Shown: positions 25,312 through 33,905, counted from the stretch's first letter. The stretch: DNA of 64,000 bases from DASUPK01 sp963782345 (GCA_963782345.1 CAWAJF010000015.1:1-64000); one strand, 5' to 3'. Numbers and translations are program-made. The notes: generated from the letters alone by a model not told the origin.

Positions 25312-26052
25312 TTAGCCGACCATCCCCATCCCGCCGGAGACGCCGATGCACTCGCCGGTGACGTACGAGGAGTCATCCGAGCAGAGGAACGCGGCGGCGG
25401 CGGCGACCTCCTCGGGCTGACCTAGCCGGCGCAGCTGAGTCCCCGCCTTCATCGTCTCGATGATCTTCTCTCCGATCTCGCCGAACTCCTTGGCCTGCAT
25501 CAGCAGCGGCGTCTCGATCGGCCCGGGGGCGATCGCGTTCGCGGTGATCCCGTAGCGAGCCCCCTCGCGCGCCATCACCTTGGTGAAGGCGATCACCCCG
25601 CCCTTGGCGGCGGAGTAGACGGCGGAGCCCTTCGATCCGACTCGGCCCGCCTCCGAGGCGATGCTGACGATCCGGCCGTAGCCGGCCTCCTGCATACCGG
25701 GGAGAGCCGCGTGGGTGCAGTTGAGGACCCCCTTGAGATTCACCGCGATCACCTTCTCCCACTGCTCGGGAGTGGTCTGCGTGAAGAAGCCGAACTCGTC
25801 GGTCCCCGCGTTGTTGACGAGAATGTCGATCGGTGCCCCGGCGCTGTTGACGGCCGCTTCCGCAGAGCCGAGGTCGGTCACGTCGAGCTCCACGGCGAGG
25901 CCGGAGATCTCGCCCGCGACCTCCGTCGCACTCCCGAGGTTGAGGTCGCCGATCGTCACGTCCGCTCCCTCGGCGGCGAGCCGCCGGGCGATCGCGGCGC
26001 CGATCCCGCTGGCGCCACCGGTGACGAGCGCCTTCTTTCCCTCGAGCCTCAT
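25312..26052 (-). CDS. Short-chain dehydrogenase/reductase (FabG-like)
   Basis: This 246-residue classical SDR has the cofactor motif TGGASGIG (residues 11-18), NNAG (about 81-84), catalytic Ser in VSIASEAG, YSAAK (Tyr/Lys) and a C-terminal SGGMGMVG. Asp in GDLNLGS after beta-2 suggests NAD rather than NADP. It is the first gene of the leftward group with the thioesterase and HMG-CoA lyase, so a hydroxyacyl-CoA substrate is likely but unproven. Confidence 0.88.
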   Translation of the reverse strand: MRLEGKKALVTGGASGIGAAIARRLAAEGADVTIGDLNLGSATEVAGEISGLAVELDVTDLGSAEAAVNSAGAPIDILVNNAGTDEFGFFTQTTPEQWEKVIAVNLKGVLNCTHAALPGMQEAGYGRIVSIASEAGRVGSKGSAVYSAAKGGVIAFTKVMAREGARYGITANAIAPGPIETPLLMQAKEFGEIGEKIIETMKAGTQLRRLGQPEEVAAAAAFLCSDDSSYVTGECIGVSGGMGMVG

Positions 26053-26067
26053 GGCGCCAGGCAGCCT

Positions 26068-26120
26068 AAGGGTCAGGTCTTGTCACGTGCACCCCGGTGC
26101 ACGTGCAAGACCTGACCCTT
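26068..26120. repeat. REP-like long inverted repeat between divergent genes
   Basis: The left arm starts AAGGGTCAGGTCTTG, then CACGTGCACC. The right arm is its reverse complement, ending CAAGACCTGACCCTT, with one extra T in the left arm. The arms are about 26 nt with almost no loop. It lies between the divergent starts of the SDR and npdG. The GGGTCAGGTCTTGCA core resembles REP sequences tied to REP-associated tyrosine transposases. An operator role is possible, given its place and the central CACGTG boxes. Confidence 0.65.
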
Positions 26121-26135
26121 GTAGCTTGCTCGCCG

Positions 26136-26819
26136 GTGGTAGAGCCAATCCCGATCATCGGCGGCACCGGCGCGCTGGGCTACGGCCTGGCTCTGCGGCT
26201 CGCGCGCGCGGGCCAGTCGATCGTGATCGGATCGCGGAAGCCGGAGCGTGCGATCGAGGCGGCCGAGCGGCTCCGTGGAGCCGTTTCCGGCGCCGAGGTC
26301 GAGGGCCTCGAGAACGGCGAGGCGGCCAAGCGCGGCCCGATCGTCTTCCTCACGGTCCCCTTTCGGGCGCAGTCCGAGACGCTGACCAACCTGAGGGAGT
26401 CCCTTGCGGAGGGGCAGTTGCTGGTCGATTGCACCGTCCCGCTGGCGGCGGCGATCTCCGGCAAGGCGACTCGAACCGTCGGCGTCTGGCAGGGCTCGGC
26501 CGCCCAGCAGGCCCAGGAGATGGCGCCCGACGGAGTCACGGTCGTCTCGGCCCTTCACACCGTGAGCGCCTCGACCCTTGCCGGCGAGGGGCCCCTCGAC
26601 GAGGACGTGCTGATCTGCGGCAACCGCAAGGCCGACAAGGGCCGGGTGGCCGCCCTGATCGAGCTGATCGACGGGCTGCGCGCCGTCAACGCCGGGCCCC
26701 TCGACCAGGCGCGGATCGTGGAGCCCCTGACCGCTCTCCTGATCGGCATCAACAGCCGGTACAAGACGCATGCGGGCATCAAGATCACCGGCCTTCCCGA
26801 AGCGGACCACTGGTCGTAG
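26136..26819 (+). CDS. npdG: F420H2:NADP oxidoreductase
   Basis: This 227-residue enzyme moves hydride between coenzyme F420 and NADP. It starts with the NADP-binding loop IIGGTGALGYGLALRLA; GSRKPE after beta-2 fits the 2'-phosphate contact. VFLTVPFRAQ and the C-terminal YKTHAGIKITGL are typical of Fno/NpdG. I chose the GTG at 26136; an earlier frame runs into the inverted repeat. The gene is separated by 5 nt from cofD and heads the rightward F420 operon. Confidence 0.88.
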   Translation: MVEPIPIIGGTGALGYGLALRLARAGQSIVIGSRKPERAIEAAERLRGAVSGAEVEGLENGEAAKRGPIVFLTVPFRAQSETLTNLRESLAEGQLLVDCTVPLAAAISGKATRTVGVWQGSAAQQAQEMAPDGVTVVSALHTVSASTLAGEGPLDEDVLICGNRKADKGRVAALIELIDGLRAVNAGPLDQARIVEPLTALLIGINSRYKTHAGIKITGLPEADHWS

Positions 26820-26824
26820 GCGCG

Positions 26825-27772
26825 GTGGCGGTAAACGGAATCGGGCGCTGCGTCGTCCTGGCCGGAGGCACCGGCGGCGCCAAGCTCGCCGCCGGAATGC
26901 AGGACGCGCTCGGCGAGGGCCTCTCCGTGATCGCCAACACCGCCGACGACATCGAGATCGCCGGCGTGGACGTCTCCCCCGATCCCGACCTGATCACCTA
27001 CTGGCTGAGCGGCGAGATCGACGAGCAGCGGGGCTGGGGCATCAAGGACGACTCGTTCGTCGTCTTCGAGCGGATGGTCAAGCTCGGAACACCCGACTGG
27101 TTCCAGCTCTCCGACCGCGACCTGGCCGCGTGCCTGTACCGCATGGAGTTCGTCGCCGAGGGCGGCCGCCGCACCGACGCGCAGGCACAGATCACGCGCG
27201 GCCTGGGCGTGCAGGCCGCCGTGCTCCCGATGTGCGAGGAGCGGGTGCGGACGCAGGTCAGGACCGCCGAGGGCTGGCGGGACCTGCAGCAGTACTTGGT
27301 CGCCGAGCATGCCCAGGCTCCCGTCGAGGAGGTTCAGATCGAGGGGATCGCCGAGGCGACCCCCACCCCGGAGGTGCTCGCGGCGATCGCGGGCGCCGAT
27401 CTGATCGTGATCGGCCCCTCCAACCCGGTGATCTCGATCGGGCCGATCCTCTCCATGCCCGCTCTGCGGGATGCGATGGCGGCCGCGACGGCCCCGGTCG
27501 TCGCCGTCAGCCCCTACGTGGCCGGGCAGGTGGTCAAGGGGCCGACCGACCACTTCATGCGCGCCGTCGGCCGCCCCTCGACCGCCGCGGGGACCGCATC
27601 GCTCTACGAGGGCCTGCTCGACGGCATGGTCTGCGACCCTGAGGATCCCGATCCGCCGCCGGAGGGAATCAGGGTGATGAGCTGCGCCACCTTCATGGAG
27701 GGACGCGCCGGCCGGGGTGAGCTCGCCGAGCGCACCCTCGAGTTCGCCTCGACCCTTACGGGTGAGGCGTAA
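26825..27772 (+). CDS. cofD: 2-phospho-L-lactate (or enolpyruvyl) transferase, CofD/FbiA
   Basis: This 315-residue enzyme joins FO to the lactyl/enolpyruvyl-phosphate moiety from a GDP-activated donor, giving (dehydro-)F420-0. Family motifs are VLAGGTGGAKLA at the start and ANTADDIEIAGVDVSPDPD about 40 residues on, which bind metal and substrate. IGPSNPVISIGPIL is also typical. The frame is open far upstream, and the GTG at 26825 gives the correct family N-terminus. In actinobacteria the donor is probably phosphoenolpyruvate-derived. It is the second gene of npdG-cofD-cofC-cofE. Confidence 0.93.
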   Translation: MAVNGIGRCVVLAGGTGGAKLAAGMQDALGEGLSVIANTADDIEIAGVDVSPDPDLITYWLSGEIDEQRGWGIKDDSFVVFERMVKLGTPDWFQLSDRDLAACLYRMEFVAEGGRRTDAQAQITRGLGVQAAVLPMCEERVRTQVRTAEGWRDLQQYLVAEHAQAPVEEVQIEGIAEATPTPEVLAAIAGADLIVIGPSNPVISIGPILSMPALRDAMAAATAPVVAVSPYVAGQVVKGPTDHFMRAVGRPSTAAGTASLYEGLLDGMVCDPEDPDPPPEGIRVMSCATFMEGRAGRGELAERTLEFASTLTGEA

Positions 27773-27824
27773 AACCGCGGAAGCCGGGGTATCAACCGCG
27801 CCTCAACCGGTAGCCTGACTATTC

Positions 27825-28514
27825 GTGGGGTCCACTTCCGAAAACCTGCATACGACCGCGATCGTTCCGGTGAAGGGACTTTCGGTCGCCAACGGGCGGC
27901 TCGATGGCACGCTCTCCGCGGAGGAGCGCAACCGGCTCGCCGAGGCTCTCTTCCTCGACCTGATCGTGAAGCTTCCGCGCTGCCGCTGCATCGATGACGT
28001 CCTGATCGTCACGGCCGATCCCTCGGTCGCGCGCCAGGCACGCTGGTTCGGCCACAAGGTCCTGATCCAAGAGGGCGACGAGGGCCACTCCGAGGCCGCG
28101 GCCGCCGGAGCGCGCGCCGCGATGGCGGAGGGCGCCGAGCGCGTCGCGATGCTGCCGGTCGACTGCCCGATGCTCGACACCGAGGAGCTCGACGGCCGCA
28201 TCGGCCGCTCCCCCCGGACCGTTCTGATCATCCCCGACCGGCACGGAACCGGCACCAACGGCCTGGTGCTCGCCCCTCCCGACGTCTTCAGCCCCGCGTT
28301 CGGCCCCGAGAGCTGCTCCCGCCACGTGAGCCGAGCGCGAGCCGCGGGAATCAGCTTCGCCCTCGAGGAGGTCGAGTCCATGGGGATCGACCTCGACACG
28401 CCCGAGGACTTCTCTCTCCTGCGCGACCGCCTGCTGCTCGATCCGCGGCCGGCCCCGCGCACGGCCAAGGTCCTCTGGGAGCTCGGCGACCGCACCCAGA
28501 CCGCCGCCGCCTAG
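27825..28514 (+). CDS. cofC: 2-phospho-L-lactate/PEP guanylyltransferase, CofC/FbiD
   Basis: This 229-residue nucleotidyltransferase has the Rossmann-like GT-A fold. Key segments are TTAIVPVKGLSVANGRL (nucleotide-binding loop), VAMLPVDCPML (metal-binding Asp) and GTGTNGLVLAPP, all typical of CofC/FbiD. It makes the guanylated donor for CofD. The start is GTG at 27825. It is 52 nt after cofD and 12 nt before cofE. Confidence 0.92.
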   Translation: MGSTSENLHTTAIVPVKGLSVANGRLDGTLSAEERNRLAEALFLDLIVKLPRCRCIDDVLIVTADPSVARQARWFGHKVLIQEGDEGHSEAAAAGARAAMAEGAERVAMLPVDCPMLDTEELDGRIGRSPRTVLIIPDRHGTGTNGLVLAPPDVFSPAFGPESCSRHVSRARAAGISFALEEVESMGIDLDTPEDFSLLRDRLLLDPRPAPRTAKVLWELGDRTQTAAA

Positions 28515-28526
28515 GAACTCGGGGTC

Positions 28527-29276
28527 TTGCCCACTCGCGAGCTGCGGATCAGGCCGCTGACGGGCCTGCCTGAGCTGCGCGACGGCGATCACCTGGGCCG
28601 CCTGATCGCCGAGGCCGGCGCGCCGGCCGGGGACGACGTCGTGGTGATCTCCCAGAAGGCCGTCTCCAAGGTCGAGGGACGAGTGCGCCTGCTCGCGGAG
28701 GTCGAGCCAGGCGAGCGGGCCCGGGAGCTGGCCGCCGAGCTCGACAAGGACCCGGCGGTGGTCGAGCTGGTGCTCTCGGAGAGCGCTCGGGTCGTCCGCG
28801 CCGAGCGCGGCGTCCTGATCACGGAGACGAACGCCGGCTGGGTGTGCGCCAACGCGGGGATCGACGCCTCGAACCTGGAGGAGGGGCGGGTGTCGCTGCT
28901 CCCCGTCGACGGGGACGCGTCCGCCAGGCGGATCCGCGCTGAGATCGGCGCGGCATCGGGTGCGACCCCGGCGGTCGTGATCGCCGACAGCTTCGGTCGC
29001 GCCTGGAGGATCGGCCAGGCGGACGTCGCGATCGGCTGCGCGGGCCTCGCGCCGCTCGCGGACTGGCGCGGCAGGCGGGACCGCCGGGGAGGCGAGCTCT
29101 CGGCCACGCTGATCGCGATCGCGGACGAGCTCGCGTCGGCCGCGGATCTCGCCCGCGACAAGGACTCAGGGGCGCCCGGGGCGATCGTCTCGGGGCTCGG
29201 AGACCTGATGATCGCCGAGGACGGTCCCGGCGCGGCGCCCCTGCGGCGACCCGCCGACGAGGACCTCTTTCGTTAG
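28527..29276 (+). CDS. cofE: Coenzyme F420:L-glutamate ligase, CofE/FbiB N-terminal type
   Basis: This 249-residue enzyme matches the gamma-glutamyl ligase domain: GDDVVVISQKAVSKVEGR near the N-terminus, TNAGWVCANAGIDASN in the middle, then SFGRAWRIGQ. It adds glutamates to F420-0. Mycobacterial FbiB carries an extra C-terminal FMN domain that reduces dehydro-F420-0; it is absent here, so that reduction would need another protein. The start is TTG at 28527. It ends the rightward F420 operon and meets the cupin gene head-on with no gap. Confidence 0.92.
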   Translation: MPTRELRIRPLTGLPELRDGDHLGRLIAEAGAPAGDDVVVISQKAVSKVEGRVRLLAEVEPGERARELAAELDKDPAVVELVLSESARVVRAERGVLITETNAGWVCANAGIDASNLEEGRVSLLPVDGDASARRIRAEIGAASGATPAVVIADSFGRAWRIGQADVAIGCAGLAPLADWRGRRDRRGGELSATLIAIADELASAADLARDKDSGAPGAIVSGLGDLMIAEDGPGAAPLRRPADEDLFR

Positions 29277-29699
29277 CTAGGCGGGCGTTCCGTTCTTCGA
29301 GCCGAGCTTCTTCAGCGAGGGCGGCTTGGTGCCCTCGTTGGAGAACTCCGGAGGCTCGTAGATCTTGCCGGGCGTGCCGCCCATCGCGATGATCCGTGCC
29401 GGCTCGTCGCCGGTGATCAGCTTGCGCTTCTCGGTCGCCCCAACCCGTGCGAAAACCCCCGGCTCGAGCTCGTGATCCTCACCGCCGACCTGGAGGGTCG
29501 CCCTGCCGGACACCACCGTGTAGACCTCCTCCTGGTCGTCGTGGGTCTGATCGTGCTCGGGAAAGTGCGTGAAGTTCGGCGGCAGGTCGATGACGGCGAG
29601 ACCGAATGAGCTGACGCCCAGGCCGGCCCTCGCGCGCCGGAAGCCCCCACCGAAGATCGCCTCGAAGTCCTCGACGCGCTTGACGGTCACATCTGGCAT
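29277..29699 (-). CDS. Single-domain cupin protein
   Basis: This 140-residue cupin has motif 1 HFPEHDQTHDDQEEVYTVVSG (His/His/Glu) and a motif 2 region about ELEPGVFARVGATEKRKL, in which the usual metal-binding His is not evident. Cupin motif 1 is strong, so a beta-barrel fold is secure but a metal-dependent reaction is not. The start at 29699 follows GAGAGGAAAGAG. A hairpin repeat lies 21 nt upstream. Confidence 0.82.
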   Translation of the reverse strand: MPDVTVKRVEDFEAIFGGGFRRARAGLGVSSFGLAVIDLPPNFTHFPEHDQTHDDQEEVYTVVSGRATLQVGGEDHELEPGVFARVGATEKRKLITGDEPARIIAMGGTPGKIYEPPEFSNEGTKPPSLKKLGSKNGTPA

Positions 29700-29719
29700 T
29701 TCGCTCTTTCCTCTCCCCT

Positions 29720-29755
29720 CATGAAACGGGTCGCGCCTGCGGCGCGCCCTCGCAT
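29720..29755 (-). repeat. Intergenic hairpin repeat, copy 2
   Basis: ATGCGAGGGCGCGCC-GCA-GGCGCGACCC, then GTTTCATG on the minus strand. It shares flanks and stem with 23901-23945, but the loop is 3 nt instead of 12. It lies between the alcohol dehydrogenase and the cupin gene. Confidence 0.5.
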
Positions 29756-29769
29756 GATCATGATGGAGG

Positions 29770-30759
29770 CTACCCGCCGATCGAGAGCACGGCGGAGCCC
29801 TCAACCCTACCGTGACGAATGTCATCCAACGCACGGTTGGCGTCGGCGAGCGGATAGACCTGGATGCGCGTCTCCACCGGCACACTCGCGGCCAGCGGAA
29901 GGAACTCCTCGCCGTCGCGGCGGGTCAAGTTGGCGACGGACCGCAGCGTCCGCTCGTGCCAGAGCAGCTCATAGGGGAAGGCCGGGATGTCGCTCATGTG
30001 AATCCCCGCGGATACCACCGTGCCGCCCGGCGCCATCGCGCGGAGCGCCTCGATCATGAGCTCGCCGACGGGCGCGAAGACGATCGCCGCGTCGAGATCG
30101 GACGCCGCGGGATCGCCCACCTCGCCTGCCCATTCGGCGCCGAGCGAGCGCGCCAGTTCCTGCGTTTCGGTGTCCCCCTCGCGGGTCAGGGCATAGACGC
30201 GCCAGCCCTGGGCGACCGCGACCTGGCAGATGATGTGGGCCGACGAGCCGAAGCCATAGAGACCGAGGCGCTCGCCCTCACCGGCAAGGCGGAGCGACCG
30301 GTACCCGATCAATCCGGCACAGAGCAGAGGTGCGACGTGGTCGTCGGAAGTGTCGCCGGCGATCGGAAAGCAGAAGCGCTCGTCCGCGACGGTCCGCTCC
30401 GCGTAGCCGCCGTCGATGTCGTAGCCGGTGAACCTGGCGTGCTCGCAGAGGTTCTCGCGGCCGGAGCGGCAATAGCGGCAGGTCTCGTCGGTCCAGCCCA
30501 GCCACGGCACACCGACGCGGTCCCCTTCGGCAAATCGATTGGCGCCCTCCCCCGCTCCGATCACCCGGCCGACGATCTGGTGGCCGAGCACCAGCGGCAG
30601 CTTCGGCTCCGTGAGCTCGCCGTCCACGATGTGGAGGTCGGTGCGGCACACGCCGCAGGCGGAGATGTCGATCAGAACCTGGCCCTCGGCAGGCACCGGA
30701 TCCGGAAGCTCGCGCTCCGTGAGCGGCCTGCCGGGCTCATCGAGCACCATCGCTCGCAT
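29770..30759 (-). CDS. Zinc-dependent alcohol dehydrogenase (MDR family)
   Basis: This 329-residue medium-chain dehydrogenase has catalytic-zinc Cys in SACGVCRTDLH and His/Glu in LGHQIVGRV, and a Rossmann motif YGFGSSAHI. Of the four structural-zinc cysteines only three are clear (CRYCRSGRENLC); where relatives have WTCGEC this one has WTDETC. It lies 5 nt after fbiC on the same strand, so the two are co-transcribed. That does not by itself mean an F420 link, since it has the NAD(P)-type fold. Confidence 0.88.
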   Translation of the reverse strand: MRAMVLDEPGRPLTERELPDPVPAEGQVLIDISACGVCRTDLHIVDGELTEPKLPLVLGHQIVGRVIGAGEGANRFAEGDRVGVPWLGWTDETCRYCRSGRENLCEHARFTGYDIDGGYAERTVADERFCFPIAGDTSDDHVAPLLCAGLIGYRSLRLAGEGERLGLYGFGSSAHIICQVAVAQGWRVYALTREGDTETQELARSLGAEWAGEVGDPAASDLDAAIVFAPVGELMIEALRAMAPGGTVVSAGIHMSDIPAFPYELLWHERTLRSVANLTRRDGEEFLPLAASVPVETRIQVYPLADANRALDDIRHGRVEGSAVLSIGG

Positions 30760-30764
30760 GCACG

Positions 30765-32954
30765 TCAGTAGGTCTCGAGGATCTCGTAGAGGGTCGTCCG
30801 CTGGGCCGGCGTCCGACCGGCATGGCGGGCGGCCTCGATCAGCTGGCCGGGCTCGAGCTTGACCCCGTGGTGCGAGCCGGCCATCCGGGAGATGTTCTCC
30901 TCCATCAGCGTGCCGCCGAGGTCATTGACCCCCCAGCGCAGGCTCTCGGTGGCGGCGTCGAGGCCCATCTTCACCCAGCTCGCCTGGAGGTTCCGAATCG
31001 TCTTCCCGAGCGCCAGCCGGAACGCGGCGGTGTGCTTCAGGTTGTCCTGGCGGGAGATCTCCTCGACGCCGTGGGTGCGGCCGAGCAGCGTGTTGAACGG
31101 GATGAAGCTGAGCGGCACGAACTCCGTGATCCCTCCCGTCCGCTCCTGGAGCTCGCGCACCACGCGCATGTGGCGAGCGAGCTCGCGCGGCTCCTCGATG
31201 TGGCCGAACATCACGGTCGAGGTCGAGCGCAGGCCCGCGCGATGTGAGGCCTCGATGATCTCGATCCAGCGCGCGACGGGCAGCTTGTTGGGCGAGATCC
31301 GCTGACGGACTCCGTCGTCGAGCACCTCGGCCGCGGTCCCGGGCGTCGAGCCCAGCCCGCACTCGATCAGGTACTCGAACACCGAGTCCGGGGGGCGCCC
31401 GGAGCGCTCGCACATGTAGTGGACCTCCATCGGCGAGTACGCGTGCAGGTGGATGTCGGGGGCGCACTCCTTCGCGAACCGCAGCCAGCGCCCGTAGTCC
31501 TCGAGCGTGTAGTCGGGGTGGATCCCGCCCTGCATGCAGATCTCGGTCGCGCCGAAGGCGATCGCCTCCTCGATCCGAGCCGCGAAGTCGTCCTCGGAGA
31601 CCAGGTAGGCGTCGGGCGAGCGCCTGCCCTGGCCAAACCCGCAGAACGCGCAACCGACCACGCAGACGTTTGTGAAGTTGACGTTCCGGTTGACGACGAA
31701 TGTCGCCGTCTCCCCTGCCAACTCGGCGCGGAGCTCGTCGGCAGCGACCCGCATCTCCTCGATCACCTCGGGGCGCGTCTCAGAGAAGAGCGCCGTCAGC
31801 TCCTCCTCGCTGAGCTGGTCGCCGCGGCGGCCCTTCTCGATCGCTCGGGGGGCGATCTCTGGCGAGGGTGGACTCTCCTGGCGGCGGCCCGAGCCGCGCC
31901 GCGGGATGAAGCTCCAGTACCTCAGCTTGACGACGTCCAGGACCCCCTGCTCCATCCACTCCGGGTCGAGGTACTGGGGATAGGCGCAGAGGCGCTCCGT
32001 CAGGGCGTATCCGCGGGGCGCGAGCTCCTTGCGCACCTGATGTGGGCTCGGAAACGGCTCCTCGGGAGAGATGTGGTCGCCGTTGCTGGAGAGGCCACCG
32101 AGGTCGGTCGCGCCCGCCTCGACCAGCTCGGGCCACCAGTCGGCGAGGTTCGGGGGCACCTGGACCCCGACGTCCGGCATCAGCCGCTTGGACTCCGCGA
32201 TCAAGTGCTTCATGTCGTCGACGCTGACGGCGTCCGCCCACTCGGGCATAGCCGGCGTCCCGGGGACGGCGTCCGCCGTCCCGGCCCAGCGCAACCGCGA
32301 CGCGGCATCGGCGATGTCCGCCACCTCGGCCCCGTAGTAACGCGGATGCGGCACGAAGTTCTGGAGGATCACCTCCTGGACGTGACCGTACTCGGCGTGC
32401 GCCGCCGCGATCGCCTCGAGGGCCGCGACCCGCTCCTCAGGCGTCTCACCGATCCCGACCAGGATCCCCGTGGTGAACGGGATCCGAAGCTCGCCGGCGA
32501 GCCGGATCGTCTCCAGGCGCCTCGCGGGGTGCTTGGTCGGCGAGCCCTGGTGGACGACGAGCTCCGGGTTGATCGACTCCAGCATCAGCCCCTGCGAGGC
32601 GGTCACCTCGCGTACACGGGCCAGATCCTCGCGTGAGAGGACACCGAGGTTGGTGTGCGGAAGCAGGCCGCGCTCGAGGCCGCGCTGGCAGGCCCAGACG
32701 ACGTAGGAGGTGAAGTCCTCGTGGCCCCAGTCGCGCAGGCGCGCGGCGACCTCGGGGTTGACCTCCGGACGCTCTCCCGTCAGGACGAGCAGCTCCTTCG
32801 CGTTGCGGCGCACCGCCTCGTCCAGGCGGCGCTCGACCTCATCCGGATCGTGGATGTGCGCCCGGTGCGTCGCGAACGCGCAGTACTTGCAGTAGCACTG
32901 ACACGTCCTCGAGAGCGAGAGCGTGTAGTTGCGCGAGAAGGTCACCCTGCGCAT
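30765..32954 (-). CDS. fbiC: FO synthase, fused CofG-CofH (FbiC)
   Basis: This 729-residue enzyme carries two radical-SAM domains, each with CX3CX2C: Cys18/22/25 in the N-terminal CofG half and CVVGCAFC in the C-terminal CofH half (about 440). It joins tyrosine and 5-amino-6-ribitylaminouracil to form FO, the F420 chromophore. The fused form is typical of actinobacteria. I place the start at the ATG at 32954; an upstream TTG at 32963 is possible. It completes the F420 set with npdG-cofD-cofC-cofE but is on the opposite strand. Confidence 0.95.
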   Translation of the reverse strand: MRRVTFSRNYTLSLSRTCQCYCKYCAFATHRAHIHDPDEVERRLDEAVRRNAKELLVLTGERPEVNPEVAARLRDWGHEDFTSYVVWACQRGLERGLLPHTNLGVLSREDLARVREVTASQGLMLESINPELVVHQGSPTKHPARRLETIRLAGELRIPFTTGILVGIGETPEERVAALEAIAAAHAEYGHVQEVILQNFVPHPRYYGAEVADIADAASRLRWAGTADAVPGTPAMPEWADAVSVDDMKHLIAESKRLMPDVGVQVPPNLADWWPELVEAGATDLGGLSSNGDHISPEEPFPSPHQVRKELAPRGYALTERLCAYPQYLDPEWMEQGVLDVVKLRYWSFIPRRGSGRRQESPPSPEIAPRAIEKGRRGDQLSEEELTALFSETRPEVIEEMRVAADELRAELAGETATFVVNRNVNFTNVCVVGCAFCGFGQGRRSPDAYLVSEDDFAARIEEAIAFGATEICMQGGIHPDYTLEDYGRWLRFAKECAPDIHLHAYSPMEVHYMCERSGRPPDSVFEYLIECGLGSTPGTAAEVLDDGVRQRISPNKLPVARWIEIIEASHRAGLRSTSTVMFGHIEEPRELARHMRVVRELQERTGGITEFVPLSFIPFNTLLGRTHGVEEISRQDNLKHTAAFRLALGKTIRNLQASWVKMGLDAATESLRWGVNDLGGTLMEENISRMAGSHHGVKLEPGQLIEAARHAGRTPAQRTTLYEILETY

Positions 32955-32985
32955 GGCAGCCAAACTAGCGAAGGGACCCCGTCGG

Positions 32986-33074
32986 CATCAGATCGCGGCC
33001 ACAAGCGGCCACCCCGCACGAGTCGCTACGGGCCTCGCCCTTCGCTCCGGTGGCGAGCGGCCTGGTGGCCGCTA
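32986..33074 (-). repeat. Stop-anchored 89-nt hairpin element, copy 1
   Basis: On the minus strand it begins with the aquaporin stop TAG, then CGGCCACCAGGCCGCTC and about 70 further nt, ending GATCTGATG. It aligns without gaps to 45652-45740 (89 nt each, about 77 identical by eye). The first 18 nt form a stem, and a second GTGGCCGC-type arm near the far end can pair too. It fills most of the gap between the aquaporin stop and fbiC start. Confidence 0.7.
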
Positions 33075-33905
33075 GCTCCCGGCGATGCCGCCGGGGGGCG
33101 AGGACGGCGGGGGACCGCCCGGTCCGGGTCGGTGCTCCTGGCGCAGCTGCGGGGCCTCGCCCGCGGGTGGAGCCGGGCCGCGCGGAGCGACCCTGTCGGC
33201 CACCTCCTGCACAGGGCCGCTGGAGGGCTCGATGATGAACTTGTAGACCGCCGCGGCGAGCAGGCCGCCCACCAGCGGGCCGAAGATGTACGCCCACGCG
33301 TCCGTGAAGTGGTTGCCGACCAGGGCGGGCCCGAACCAGCGGGCGGGGTTGAAGGAGCCGCCCGTGAGCGGCCCGAGCACCATCACCGCCATGCCGAGCG
33401 CGCCGCCGTAGGCCAGTGCGGCCCAGCGCCGGGTCTCGGGGTTGAGCGCCACCGCCAGGACGGCCAGGACCAAGACGAACGCGCCGATGCCTTCGACGAG
33501 GAAGCCCTGGAAGGGACCGCCGAGCAGGGCGGTGATCTTGGGTGTCCCGTAGTCGGAGGCGCGACCCTCATCGAGCAGGAAGGCCTTCGTGAGCAGCGCT
33601 CCGAGCACTCCGCCGGAGAGCTGAGCGAGGATGTAGACCAAGCCGTCGATCGGATCGATCCGCCGGATCGCGATGAATGCAGCAGTCACCGCCGGATTGA
33701 AGTGCCCGCCGCTGGCCACGCCGATGCTGACCACCAGGGCGAAGAGCAGCAGGAAGTGGGTGAGACCAACGACGGCGAAGTCGGATCCGAACTGAGCGTT
33801 CTGGCCGGTGGCGACGTAGAGCGCGACCACGCTGGTGATGAAGAAGACCAGAAGCAGCGTGCCGATCAGCTCGGCGATGTATGCGGCGAGACCTCGATCT
33901 TGCAC
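33072..33905 (-). CDS. Aquaporin / MIP-family channel
   Basis: This 277-residue membrane channel has six helices and both pore motifs intact: HFNPAVTAA and SFNPARWFGPAL. The C-terminal tail (about 235-277) is rich in Pro and Gly and disordered. It could pass water, glycerol or small solutes. The selectivity-filter residues cannot be settled by eye. It is monocistronic; its stop codon lies in the 89-nt hairpin element. It is not the parent of the fragment at 5651, whose C-terminal sequence differs. Confidence 0.93.
   Translation of the reverse strand: MQDRGLAAYIAELIGTLLLVFFITSVVALYVATGQNAQFGSDFAVVGLTHFLLLFALVVSIGVASGGHFNPAVTAAFIAIRRIDPIDGLVYILAQLSGGVLGALLTKAFLLDEGRASDYGTPKITALLGGPFQGFLVEGIGAFVLVLAVLAVALNPETRRWAALAYGGALGMAVMVLGPLTGGSFNPARWFGPALVGNHFTDAWAYIFGPLVGGLLAAAVYKFIIEPSSGPVQEVADRVAPRGPAPPAGEAPQLRQEHRPGPGGPPPSSPPGGIAGS

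Noticed and set aside
25715..26824. Long extension of the CofD frame
   Set aside because: It is antisense to the SDR and out of frame with npdG; both of those have strong family motifs.
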